From positions 15,345,434-15,409,433 of the forward strand of contig OX439131.1 in the NCBI GenBank assembly GCA_949318235.1: a stretch of 64,000 nucleotides of DNA. The letters run 5' to 3'. Shown here one piece after another: positions 1 through 41,569 of this stretch; within the stretch, counting starts at the first letter, position 1, and every line of letters begins with the position of its first letter. The translations under genes were made by a program, and so were the position numbers. Origin of the DNA: Ecdyonurus torrentis. Its lineage: Eukaryota > Arthropoda > Insecta > Ephemeroptera > Heptageniidae. Below the pieces are notes generated by a model. It was not told the DNA's origin. It worked only from the letters and a program-made list of their open reading frames with translations, and searched no databases.

Positions 1-481
1 ATGCGTATTTAATTTCAAAATTTTAAATTTAAATATTTGAAAAGTCATACAAATTAGAAATATAATTACACGCTCTAATAGAAATTATTACGAATAAAAC
101 AGATAGTAATATGGAAAGTATTTTCTCTTAAATACTTTTAATTATTAAATTTTTATTTAAAAAAAATTAAAAAAAAAATATATCATTGCAAAACATAATA
201 TTATATAAATCCAAATCATGATGATAAATTTATACAATTGTATTATATAGAAAGTTTAAATAAAATAAAATATAAAATTTTTGGGTGAAAGTGTAGGTAA
301 AGACCGGCATGCTTTCTCGTTGTTCCTGTGTATAGTATACAGTATAACAAAGTTTGCTTCGGTGCTCACATACATTTTCATTACTGTTGTTGATCTGTCG
401 TGATCAGGATATATCTATACCTCTCCTCTACGTGTTTAACTGTTAGTGATAAACAACAACAACAATAATAATACAATCAAC
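1..481 (+). promoter_or_regulatory. Upstream region and probable 5' UTR of harmonin gene
   Basis: This is very AT-rich sequence with no convincing coding exon. Base composition becomes more mixed from about 300 onward, and the stretch just before the ATG at 482 is CAA/AAT-rich, like a 5' untranslated leader. The ATG context (ATCAACATGG) is favourable for initiation. No TATA box or initiator can be assigned with confidence. Exons encoding the usual N-terminal harmonin homology domain, if this gene has them, could lie to the left of the window. Confidence 0.35.
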
Positions 482-24491
<24,010 letters not shown>

Positions 24492-24850
24492 GAGCGTGCA
24501 GAGTATTGTTTTTTCATAGTTCGTTGCATGGAGAAATTAACACACACGTACACCAAAAAGTTATAGTTCATGTGATGGGTTTATTAACATTTCAAACAGT
24601 TTTTTTACACTATATAAAATAATTATTATATTTTTAAACGTTTACATGCAAGCATTATAAAAGCTTTTCCAACCTTAATTTTTTTTAATTATATTTACTA
24701 ATTATTCTTTGTTTAATTTTTGTTAAACCATTTAAACCTCCATTAAGGTTTTATACACACAAATTAAAACAGAAAATAAACGTTTAAGAAGCCGAAAATT
24801 TTATTAAAAATGTTTCCTTTTTCATTAAAATTTGAAATAATTATATATAC

Positions 24851-24966
<116 letters not shown>

Positions 24967-26488
24967 TACACTTTTTTTAAATTTTTAAATTAATAAGCGT
25001 CTCTATCCAAACAGATTAAAAAAAGTGTGAGGTTTAGATTTAGGTCTGACTTATTGAAAATTGTTGTAACGTTTATTATTATACAATTGTACGTAAAAAT
25101 CATAAACGTTTTTTTATTACTTGCATGTAAATGTTACTAAAAGCATGGTTGTCTAATAATTTGCTCTTTTTTTCTCTCTGCTAGAATTGCAAAAGAATGA
25201 ACTTGAAATTTCAACTTAAGATTACTATTTTTTTTTATCTTGCATGACGCTCCCATAATTGGCAAACAATGAGACGCGATATTGGGTAATTACAATAAGT
25301 AAATTATGACATAAATATAGTACATTACATAACTTGTTTCTCAAGTTCAATCCTTTTACTTTTTTTTATCACAGATTTTCTAAGTATTTAATTTTTAAAT
25401 ATGATCTTAGATCTTACAGTAAAAAAAATACTAATCCATTTTTCTGTAGTTCATCTATAATCTTAAAATAATATTATACTCTTATAGTTTTTCAGAAATT
25501 AATTTTTAAATAAATTATATTTAACTATTTATAACTCCAAGTTTTGGTATATTAATTCTCATAAAGAGATAAAGAATATAAAAGCATAATATGAGCTGTA
25601 CAGAGTGAAATACAAAGAATTAATAATAAAAATTGAAATGAAAAATAGATGACGAAACTATATGCATAAATTATACAGTGTAAGAAAAAAAAAAAAGAAA
25701 AAAAAAAAAAAAAAAAAAGGTAAAACGCGAGTGCAACTTTCTCATCAAGTCTTATAATGTACTATATTTATATTACGTCGCAAAGTTATAAATCGAGTAC
25801 GTGTACTCGCACAGAAAGGGATCTTTATAATTGTAATTGCCCTAGAGCGTCATGCTTGGTTTGGCTTAAAGTTTACAATTTCTTCACGCTCTTATAAGCT
25901 AAGACAGATTCGTGCGTAGTTTGCATTTTATTATTATATTATATATTTTGCTACTTATATATAATATTTTGCATTTTCTCACGTGCTGTCTTTTCATGAT
26001 TATTAGTATATTATTATTATGTGGTGATTTTTAAAAACAATTTCAGTACATTCATTTACCCACTAACATATATATATATATATATATTAACAATATTTTG
26101 CGTATTGTTGGGATTTTAATATTTTTCGTATTTAATTCATATTTTTAACATTTTGAAATTTTCTCCACAAATACAGTGCAATCTAAAAGAAGTACTTCTA
26201 TACAGTAGAGAACACTATCCACAAATAAAATAATAATATTTTTTTATGAAATTACTATAATGAATAATTATAGTTAATTATTAATTTATTATTACTTTTA
26301 ATATATATAATATAGTATAGTATATTATAGATAAAAAACAAACATTTTAACAGCCACAATAATTATATAAATTTAAATATATATTTAAAAAAAGACGCTT
26401 TATTGAAACATTTACGAAATATCTTCAAATTGATATTGTATCTTGACCCTTAGATTATTAAAAGATTTCCACTACTTGACCCCAACCT

Positions 26489-26491
<3 letters not shown>

Positions 26492-26524
<33 letters not shown>
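26492..26524 (+). repeat. (CT)n microsatellite
   Basis: A run of CT dinucleotides in the intergenic region. Confidence 0.95.
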
Positions 26525-26525
<1 letters not shown>

Positions 26526-28664
26526 GTCCTCACCACTCTTTGCTCTACAGCACATACTAAATCGTTCGGTTCGGTTAATTGTATTATTGTACTAACAAAA
26601 ATTTAATTAAAAAGCTAATTTATTTTCTAAAAATATTTAAACAAATTTCAATTGTGCAATCTTTCAGAAAACAGATACTTTTGTACGTTTATAATAGAAC
26701 TAATATTTTTCTATTCTAAAACTTTTAAACTATATAAAACTAACATATTCTATGGTCATTTAATAACTAAAGCATGATAAAAAGCTCGTATTTAATGATC
26801 CATAATAACCCACATTTTAATTTACATTTTTTTGCCATTAAAATAATTCTTTTTTTATTTTGTTTTTGTTTCAGAACGACTGTGATGTGCGTACAGGTTC
26901 AGGATTGTTAATAATATTCTTACAAATTATTAATTCAAAAGATCGTTAAATAAAAAAGTGTAATAATTACGTAACTTACAAGAAAAGTAAAAAATAATGT
27001 CAATGTCACAGGTTTTTTTCCAGATACGTGTCAGTTATTATATAAAAGTTCCATATTTTATACTGTATATTTATATATAAAAAAAACTTATTACTATTTT
27101 TATATTTTTTAATGATGGCTGATTTTAAGCCAGTAAAGCAATAATCCAGAAAAAAAAATATTATGGACTGAATATTTTGTTTATTGAAATAATATTTATA
27201 AGTATAGCAAAATTGAACCATAAATTCTACATAATAATTAGAATATAGGTACAACATATTGTAATAAATTGTACATAATTTAATTGTAACTTCTCACACG
27301 ATTGTTTAAAAATTTAGGGCCATAAAACAATATATAGTTAATTTGGAAAATGCTTTGGGTTCCCAAGAAATGAGAATAATTAAAAGAATGAATGAATGGG
27401 AGAGTGTACGACTGCATGAGGAAGATTTTACCGTGGAATGAATTTAATGTATTGAAATTTTAGTACTTCGAAGTACATTAACATTAAAATATGTATAACC
27501 TATGTATTTTCTTATGGAAAATAAATGCATTTTTTTTTTTTTTTTTTTTTTTGCATTGCAAGGCTTGTGGATTTAAAATTAAAGTCACCTTAACAAAAGG
27601 CTTTTAATTAAAATGTAACTCACATCAATGCATTGATTTCCATAAGCAAATATAGAAAAGGAATATTTTTATGTTATCCTGTAGACGTATATAAGTGTGC
27701 GTAAATGTGGAGTTATCCTATATTTTATGTAAAATTATAAAAATGAATTCCTTTTTATGCACCACAAATGCATTATACTGTTATTATATTACGTTGTATA
27801 TGCATAAAGCATTATTAAGCATTTTTATCGTATTAAAATGTAATATATATAAAAAAAGTCTTATATTGTTGATAATAGCTCAAATAGATTTTTCCGTTTA
27901 CCCTGCATTTTTTTTTTTTTTTTTTTTTTTTACATTTAGCCTTTTTTTTTAATATATAACTCGTGTACGTATATTTTTGAATACTTGTTTAATTTTATTG
28001 TAAATAATATAAAATTTTCTTGCTTTATATATTGATGTACTTAATTATGTCTCTATTTTTTTTCTATATATAATATATGTATAAATATAACACTTATAAT
28101 GTTATTTTCTTATATTTAAATTAGTAAAATAAAATTATTTTGGGCCAAAAACCAATAAAAGTGTAAAATGAAAACATGGTTTATAATTATTTTAATTCCA
28201 CACACCTTATACCTGTACATACTGTATGTATACAGAAATTGTAATAAAACATGATTAATAAATTTTATTACCATAAATAGATAAATAATGAACAGAGATG
28301 GTAAAGGTCAAAATTTCCCCAGTCAGATTTTTTTTGGCACTAATACAGTATACAGTATATTTGGATTGCACAAAGGTTTATACACGCATTAATAATTGTG
28401 GGTTCTACATAATGCTTTAATTCAAGTTGAACATATATAATACTATACTTCAATAACAAAATGTTAATAGGAGCGACAGAAATATAATAATTATGTAAAA
28501 TACGCATATAAAAGTCTGTTTTTGTCGGCTTCATATTTATAATATAATTATATACAGCTATACGATAGGTAAATGTATATAGGTAATATGTAGGGACTAG
28601 GGACTAATATGTAGGGGGAAAAAAGGGCAAGTTTCATAAGCCCAATGTTAATTCAAAGTTCTTT

Positions 28665-28684
28665 TGCGGGGACAGGTCCCCGCA
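28665..28684. other. Perfect GC-rich hairpin
   Basis: TGCGGGGAC and GTCCCCGCA form a 9-base perfect stem around AG, followed by a further GC-rich stretch (GTCCCCCGGCC). It stands out in sequence that is otherwise very AT-rich. It lacks a following T run and no transcript is known, so its role is unknown. Confidence 0.6.
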
Positions 28685-29192
28685 AGTCCCCCGGCCTCGA
28701 CTTCTATATCAACATCAACTCACACATAATATTGCTCTATATTGATATTAATATTTGAAAAAAAAAATAAATGTAATGTAAATATTAAATAGAATAATAG
28801 TAAAAACAAAAATTAACGGCAATCATGGTTTAAATTTATACAGAGTCATGATCCGATTGCTTATTCTTATTATATGGTGCTCGACCGCGGTTTTTGTTAA
28901 TTTATATCATTATATTTTATAACGAAGCTCCCGACTGACAGCTCCAATTAAGTTATATCAGTATATTAATTAAATTAGTTCCTATATACTCTAATAAAGT
29001 TAATATGACAAATGGTTTTAGCCTTAAAATGTACTGCTTTATATGCGGTTTTCGAAATGCACAGGTGCAAAATTATAGGATAAAATATTTAAATTTAGTG
29101 TATATAATAGAGACTCGATTATCGCAATTTTGACATCTCCAGCGGTCCTCAATAAAATTTTAAATGAAGTTTGCCTGACCCTAACAGTTTTT

Positions 29193-29196
<4 letters not shown>

Positions 29197-29262
<66 letters not shown>

Positions 29263-29273
29263 TATATATATAT
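29197..29273 (+). repeat. (TA)n microsatellite
   Basis: A TA run with one AATT interruption; the tyrosine/isoleucine ORFs on the minus strand here are artefacts of the repeat. Confidence 0.95.
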
Positions 29274-30959
29274 GGATACCGACAGCAATTGATGTGAAAC
29301 TTGATTAGAGGTATAGGTATATTTTATATTAAAAAAATATATATATAAATAATATATAATATATGTTATGCGCACTATGATCCTGCATCCGGTGTAACTC
29401 GACTCTGCATAATAACTTTGTTTTAATGTATTAATAATATAATATTATATAATATTTTGTATAGTACGTTATGTAAAAAATTACGTATGCGTTTTTGTTG
29501 TTGTGTGCAATCGTTGACTCTAGTCTTTGTCGTTATACAAGCTATATATTTTATGTCTGAGAAAAATAAATAATAATATATATTTTTTTTTATGTATGTG
29601 CATAATATTATTATATAAAATCACCAGCAAGAATTGTTTTTAATAAATTTCCAATGGTGCGGTGCGCTGCACGTCGCAGTACACGTGCCTCTAATAGATG
29701 CAAATATATCACACTCGAATCATAGGCCGCGCGGTGCCGAGATTGCCCGCCGCTCCACGGGTTCTCGCCCTATTTTTCTTTGAATTGTTAAATTTTACTT
29801 AATGTTGACGGGGGAAAACAAATGTAATTTTCAGTTGCTGATATCTGTGCAAAATATTTCGAAAAATATATATATATATATATATATATTGTAAAATATA
29901 TGAGATTTTTTTTATTTTTTAGCTGTAAAAGTGTAAAAAGAGCGCTCCTTATGATTCTGCCATATTATCAAATCAGAATTAAATCCCCGTAGGGTGCCGC
30001 AGCGCATAAGCTTAGATCTCGATCGGAAGGACCGTCGAAGGAGATTTTTGGATTTGCAGGCCAAAAAATTAATTTGAAAATCTCATCTGAATTTCTCTGA
30101 ATGATTTTGAAGATCTATTTTCTCACTCTTGCATTTTGCGTTAGAGAAAAAAAATGACAATGTATTTAATTTGGTGTATGTTGTTATATTGTCAATTAAT
30201 GTTTAGTAAATCAGAAAATAACATGACCGGGTTGCGGTTCATGGACGCTGAGATGGGATGGTTATATTTTTTCCCTCTAGCTCTCACAAGCTCCCAACTC
30301 CCAAGCTGTCATCATTCCAAAAAAAAAAAAAAAAGTATATATTTTATATATAAAATGCGTATTAAGGCGCCGTCTATGTATTCATCCGCTAACACAAAAT
30401 AGTGCTAGAATGCGTTACCATTTACAGTATTAATTACTTTTGATTTGTAGTAGATACGTAGTTTGATTATATTATTAAAGTTTATTTTATAATAGTTTTA
30501 AATAGTTTTTAAGATAAATGTAAGAATTACTTGATTTTTAAACAGCTGATGTCCCGTTAACTCGTGTGCTGCGGATTTCAGCCATGATCGAATACTGCGT
30601 CTAAAAGAGCTGTGCATCGAAAACTTCGTTTAGTAAAAATGGCTTTTGATTTTCCATTGGTGACTCCTTGGATTAATACTAATGTATTCCAAAAGCTATA
30701 AGCTTTATTAGTAAAGGTAAAGTATTATTTGCAGTGGTTAATTTTACTCATTTTATTGTAATTTCTTCAAATTGTTTCGGCCAGCCATTGAACTTTTCCC
30801 CGAACTTTTTTGTTGTCCTTGACATTTTTCTAAGTACCCTTAACTACTAAGTTAAATTTATTTATGACTGAAGCATTATAATTTACATTAAAATTTAGAT
30901 ATTTCCTATCCATTGGGCTTTGTTTCACCCTTTAAATATCGACGTAAGGTTAGGTAGAC

Positions 30960-31070
30960 AGGTGCTTGCATTGGGAGTGTCGTTTAGAAGGGGAGAGAGG
31001 CAAGTGGATGGAATAGTTGTTCGCCTCTTCGCCATGTTTCTGACGTCAATAACATCCATAATGTAGAAAA
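30960..31070 (+). promoter_or_regulatory. Candidate promoter of the Suv4-20 gene with a CRE
   Basis: A patch of mixed composition about 300 bases before the first coding exon. It contains CGCCATGTTT (a YY1-like core, about 31030-31039) and a perfect palindromic CRE, TGACGTCA, at 31041-31048. These are common in housekeeping promoters. The transcription start is not determined. Upstream ATGs (for example 31209) would be uORFs if no 5' UTR intron exists. Confidence 0.35.
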
Positions 31071-31354
31071 ATATTCCAATATTTATTTTCTTAATATTGT
31101 AGCTATTTCTTTTACATTTGGAAGATATTTTTGTAACTAATTATTTTAACTGTATTGATTGACAGAATATTCTAAGAAAAAAGGAGCCTGCCAAAAGGAT
31201 AATACAGTATGGACTTAGATTTCTCTATTGGATTGCTAACAGCTGACAGGAAACGATGGTGAAATTGTGATTTGTGAATGTGACAATCAATATACCTTTT
31301 TTTTTTTTTTATTACATATATCATAAAATGACAATGGTGTGCACAGCCAGCAGA

Positions 31355-36638
<5,284 letters not shown>

Positions 36639-38520
36639 CGTCAATTCAATTGTAGGGGATACCAATTGTTTTGTTGGTTGTTAGGAAGGAATGTTCTCAT
36701 TTCCAATTGTCAGTTCCTAGTCTCTGCAAGGAGCCACCAAGCTCAGACTTTTCACTGCCCTCACCTCCTCACCTTTAGCTTCACTACATTTAAATTCATA
36801 TTAAATATAAAGCTAATAATTAATAACGTAAAGTGATATACTCTGTCTTCTTGTGATATCAACATACATTGTGCGCATGGTCTTTTTTTTATATTATATA
36901 AAATATTGTGGCTCAAGGCTTGCACATAGCAAATAAAAAAATTAGTAGGGGAAGCACAAGCAAAACAAAAGTTTTAGGGGGGGTAACTATAAATAATGTA
37001 TTATTAATTAATATTAAATTATGTATAGCTGTACATTTTGTCCAAATAATATGAAAAAAAAAATAATAAAAAGAGAGTAAAAATTAGATTTTTAATTATA
37101 TAATTACAATATGTTGCTCTGTGAGAGCATTTTTAGATGTGCTACTGTAGAAGGAGTAAATGAAACTAAAAGGACATTTGAATAAGTGTAATCAGGATAA
37201 TTTTTAATTTTAATTCCAAGTTAATTGTTAATAATAATTATAATAATAAAAATACAAAGGGCAATACAATTTCAGGGAAAATAAATGAAAACACATGAGT
37301 TGATACATTTTTGTGTATGTGTAACAAATTTTTTTAGATACAAATAATAAACCTTTTGTAATGCAGGATGTCTTGTAAAGTTTTGTACAATTTTACTCAT
37401 AAAAAAATTGCCTTAGAAGAGTTTTTGGTTTTGTTATTAAAAAAAAAAAGAGAAAAATATATTTAGGTGTTTTTTCACGTGTTAAATATTTCAAAATATT
37501 CAAACTTTTATGTAGATTAGTTTTACATAATTATTTATTTAAATAACATTTTTTTTAAGTAACTCTTTAATAGATAAACTTTCAAGACTATTTTAAGTTT
37601 TTTTATTCCAATTTCACTGCATTTTGTTATGTTTTTGTCGTAAAACTGTTCACATTCTTTGTATTTATTGCTAAAAGAAAAAAAAAATCAATCCTTCTAA
37701 TCTATCTGTATCTATAACAACTCTAATGTTATTATATAATGTTTAATATTCTTTGCATCCCTATTTCTCTTAGCCCTTCCATTATTGTCTGCCACTGTGT
37801 TCATATTTCACTGTTCACGTATTCTGTGGCTGTTGAAATAAACTATTACAATTATTTTCAAACAGTAAATTTTTATTTATCTCTTGTGCTTTTTTTTTTT
37901 TTTTTTTTTTTTTTTCCACCTCCAAAATAATGTTTAAAGTCAAATTACTCTACAAGTTTTGAAATTCCCCAAGTGATTCTCAAAAAGAAGAACTTAAACT
38001 ACAGCCCAAATGTTGAAATATTCTCTAGATTGGATTATCCACTGTTATTCTTTGTAACATCTCTATCATTATTGTAACAGTTATCAAATCTGTTTTTGAA
38101 ACACCAGAATAAAATAATTTTATTGATTAAAAGATTACAAATAGTCACTGCCTAGAATAGTCATAGACTAGTTCCTGACCTTGTTGATATCTAGAAAATA
38201 GATATGATGATAGTAGGTTATTTTATTTTTTATTTAAAAAGAAAAAAAAAGTTATTTAAAAGAAAATGAATTCGATCAATTGCCTCGACATTTCAATGTA
38301 ATTAAATTATTTGCGCATTGAGTAATGTTGTGCATTGTGCATAGTGATACAAAAAAAAATATTTTCCCAGTACGTACATCAAATTAAATGCGATTTTCAC
38401 TATTTTCCGAAAAAATGAGTTTATAACTTTCAAACAATTTCGCGGTAAATTCACAGGAATCAAATTTCGCTTATGTTTTGTTTCTTTGTGAGCACTTGCG
38501 CTTTTGCCACACACTTTGTG
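36639..38520. other. Suv4-20 3' UTR and spacer to RPS10
   Basis: AT-rich sequence with several AATAAA-type signals (for example near 36932 and 37837) and a G run near 36977-36983. T and A runs lie near 37892-37914 and elsewhere. No coding exon was recognised; the Suv4-20 transcript probably ends within the first kilobase. Confidence 0.5.
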
Positions 38521-38777
38521 TGAAATATTTCTGATATTTAATCTTTTTATGCAGTGATCATCTCAACAATATCAAGTAAGTTGACCATTTAATTAGATTC
38601 CTGAAATATCAGTGCATCCTGTGATAATATTCATTTTTCACTCAACATAGATAATTTTTAGTAAATCGAGCCGACATATGAGTGTTTGGGCTAGTGATCA
38701 CGTTGGTTTATGACAACACTAGGTTGTACTAGGAACCTTATTTCTTTACCCTTTTTTTACATTATTTCCATTTCACA
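38521..38777 (+). promoter_or_regulatory. Candidate RPS10 promoter, 5' UTR exon and first intron
   Basis: A pyrimidine stretch (CTTTTTATGC, about 38542) could be a TOP-like transcription start, as in ribosomal protein genes. It is followed by a short untranslated segment ending at a consensus donor (CAA|GTAAGT, about 38575). The acceptor TTTCACAG ends at 38778, two bases before the... start codon region. A non-coding first exon with the ATG at the head of exon 2 is the usual layout for ribosomal protein genes. This is inference from splice signals. Confidence 0.4.
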
Positions 38778-38779
38778 GA

Positions 38780-40877
38780 ATGTTGATGCCCAAGAAGAAC
38801 AGAATAGCAATCTACGAGTACCTTTTCAAGGAGGGTGTTATGGTGGCAAAGAAAGATTTCCATGCACCAAAACATCCTGAACTGGAAACTATTCCAAACC
38901 TTCATGTCATTAAGGCCATGCAGGTAATTGTTGTTTTATATAGACTATTATGCTTCTAAGCTAGTTAAGAACATGGCAAATAAAGTATCATTAGCATACA
39001 TAAAGTAATTAATTGCTGTTCTCACAAGAGATATGTCAACACAGCTGATTAAATCATTTAAACTTTGCAGTCAAAACAACCTGTGTCTCATATTTGATAC
39101 ATATGAATATACCATATGATTTGATTAAGCAGACCCATGTAAGGTCTAACAGACTGACATACATGATATATTTGAATTGACAGTAACTAACATCTTGTTT
39201 TAGTCCCTAAAATCTCGAGGCTATGTCAACGAGCAGTTTGCCTGGAGGCATTTCTACTGGTATTTGAACAATGAGGGTATCACATATCTCCGTGACTTCC
39301 TACATCTCCCAGCAGAGGTTAGTATCAACATCACAAAACAAACTGAAAATATTGTAATCTCAGATAAGTAGTATTTATTATGTAAACGCAGCTTAAAATG
39401 CAAATATCGCAATCACACCCGCATACAGCTCACTGTGTGTATGTACACATATACACATTGGAAGAACAATCGATAAAACTTACAAATTTACATTTGGCAT
39501 ATAATTTGATAATCTTAATCTAATAGCTGAATGAAAAAGGGGAAGAAGAAGAAAAAAAAAAAAACTGAGGGCTGTTTCCATAATTTTTTGTTTGCTTTAT
39601 GAATATAACATGAAGCTCCTAATAGGTATGTTGTATGAGATGCTTTGTTATATCAAAAATAATTTAAATTGTGTGGCGGGGGGTGGGGGAGGGGGGGGGT
39701 CATAAAACTCTAGATGTGTAAGATTCTGTTAGTTCTTGAGTAAACTTGCTTTGTTAATAAATATAAATAATGATAACACTACATAGGACAAATTTAGAAC
39801 TGCCCATAATAGTTTTTGAAACTTACAATGGCATATATTATGTACTGAACATATCAATAAATTTAATTACATATTAAATGCAATGACTTACCATTAAATT
39901 GATGATAAGCAGGACTTCATTGATTCATGTTCATTGATTGAACTTAAGGAAATTTCATGACCTTGTTTCTTAAACCATTATTATTGTACCGGTATGTAAA
40001 TGTATTCACAGTTCTCCATACTTCTGTAACCAAGAACCTAAATATATTTTAATTTTGTTGATGTATTTTGTGTAGATTGTTCCCGCCACCCTGAAGAGGC
40101 AGACTAGACCTGAGACTGCCAGACCCAGACCCTCCGCACCTCGTAGTGAAGGATCTAAGATGACAGAAGATCGTGCTGCATACAGGAAAGCACCAGGTGT
40201 AGGTGGCGCCCCAGACAAGAAGGCTGATGTCGGCGCTGGAGCCGCTGAAATTGACTTCGTAAGTCATCCATTAAAATTTGGCAACAGTAAAGCAATGCTT
40301 AAAAGTAAAAGTATTTTACCTTTGTGCACCATTGCATCATCAATATTATAGAGAGAACACAATACATTGTGCAATGCATTACATTACAATGTACAGCTTT
40401 CGGGAGGTGCACGATGATATGAATACACTGACCAACCTGCCTAGGCATTTCTTTAGTTTCTGAAGGCTGTCACAGCAAATGCTGGGCTGTGTGCAATTTC
40501 TATTATACCTGTATCTAAGACTTCTTTCTTGATATGAGACTTGGTGTAGCACGATAACTTGATTTTATTTTTCAAGTTTTTTTTCTATGAAAGCAAACAA
40601 AGCAAACAATATTTTTGTTTTAACTTGACGTTTTTGTCTCTTCTTTGTTAAGTTTAAGGTTATAAAATTGAACAAATTCACATCTTAGTTAAAAACTTAA
40701 TAAAACGATTCAGTTTTGAAATGTAACTATGATGATCAATTATGCTTCAAAGAATTTTAAGTAATTACATGTAGTAACATCTTGCTTTAATTATTAATAT
40801 TTGAATTCTATAATTTTGTTCTATTTTGTGTGTTTCAGCGTGGTGGATTTGGAAGAGGCAGAGGAGCTCCCCAATAA
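38780..40877 (+). CDS. RPS10: 40S ribosomal protein S10 (eS10)
   Basis: A structural protein of the small ribosomal subunit near the beak/mRNA entry side. Coding exons are 38780-38923, 39204-39317, 40076-40258 and 40839-40877; all junctions are in phase 0 and give 159 residues plus stop, close to the family length of about 165. The start [20 protein letters not shown] is diagnostic. It is followed by [18 protein letters not shown] and [20 protein letters not shown] of the winged-helix region. A basic tail ends in [12 protein letters not shown], the Gly-Arg motif methylated in other eukaryotes. The ATG follows the acceptor CACAG by one base, consistent with a non-coding first exon upstream. 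Confidence 0.97.
39318..40075 (+). other. RPS10 intron
   Basis: Bounded by GAG|GTTAGT and TGTAG. It contains an impure G run near 39677-39699 and a TTGATGATAAG that resembles a snoRNA C box, but no matching D box was found nearby. Nothing else was recognised. Confidence 0.6.
40259..40838 (+). other. Last RPS10 intron with a mixed-composition block
   Basis: Bounded by GTAAGT and TTTCAG. A non-AT-rich block at about 40390-40500 contains GATGATATGA, then ACTGACC and TTCTGAAGG, an order reminiscent of C and D boxes of a box C/D snoRNA. The C box is not a good match and no terminal stem is clear. Ribosomal protein introns commonly host snoRNAs, so the block is worth noting but not called. Confidence 0.3.
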
Positions 40878-40878
40878 A
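40873..40878 (+). terminator. AATAAA poly(A) signal overlapping the RPS10 stop codon
   Basis: The final codon CAA and stop TAA plus the next base spell AATAAA. Further signals follow at 40933-40938 and 41026-41031. If the first were used, the 3' UTR would be only about 10-30 bases; the downstream signals give more usual lengths. Confidence 0.5.
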
Positions 40879-41081
40879 TTTACATTCTTTATTTGTAAAA
40901 AAAAAAATATTTGTCATTTTACCCATGCCACTAATAAAAAACATCTAGTGGAATTTTTGAATTTAATTGGATAATGCCTTTTATATTTTTACTGTTACGT
41001 ATTTACTATTTAAGACATGGAACACAATAAAATCTTAAATCTTTACAATAATTAAAGGAAAGGATAGTTAAAATCAGTACA

Positions 41082-41569
41082 TCAATGCTGTTGCAGCTAA
41101 ACCACACTTCTACTGTTGGTGAATTTGCAAACTTCCACGTATTTACATTTATCATGATATAGCCAAAAAAACACATTTATTGAGACAACAGGTCGATGCT
41201 TCCGCGTTAAAAGAGAGAATCTGCACTTTCCACGAGCACGGTGAGTGGAGTATCTGCACTTTCCACTGTGGAGCATCTGTAATGTTAAGTAAATGGCCGC
41301 TAGTCCACGCACCGTGCTGTGTTTAAAGTGCAGATACTCTACTCGCCGCACTGGTGGAAAGTACAGAATCTACAGATGCTCTCTTTTGACGTGGAAGCAT
41401 CGAGGTATAAAACACTTCCTTTGTCATGAAGAAGTTTTTTATATTTGGTGTCACAATAAATGTATGTAGTTTCTATGTGGCTACCATGATGAACGTAGAT
41501 GCTTGAAAGTAAGCAAAAAGCAAACCCTCCAACAGTAGAAGTAGTTAAGTTTAACTGCAACCGCATTGA
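41082..41569 (+). mobile_element. Foldback MITE between RPS10 and LRP
   Basis: The ends TCAATGCTGTTGCAGCTAAA and TTTAACTGCAACCGCATTGA are inverted repeats, and pairing continues inward: CTTCTACTGTTGG with CCAACAGTAGAAG, CGATGCTTCC with GGAAGCATCG, and AAAGAGAG with CTCTCTTT. A central pair TATCTGCACTTT/AAAGTGCAGATA completes a long imperfect hairpin of about 488 bp. The minus-strand ORFs across it are not genes. Confidence 0.8.

Noticed and set aside
30154..30402. 82-residue ORF before the Suv4-20 gene
   Set aside because: Contains an A-run-encoded Lys stretch and no family signature; it probably occurs by chance.
39895..39960. C-box-like TTGATGATAAG in an RPS10 intron as a snoRNA
   Set aside because: No D box at a suitable distance and no closing stem.
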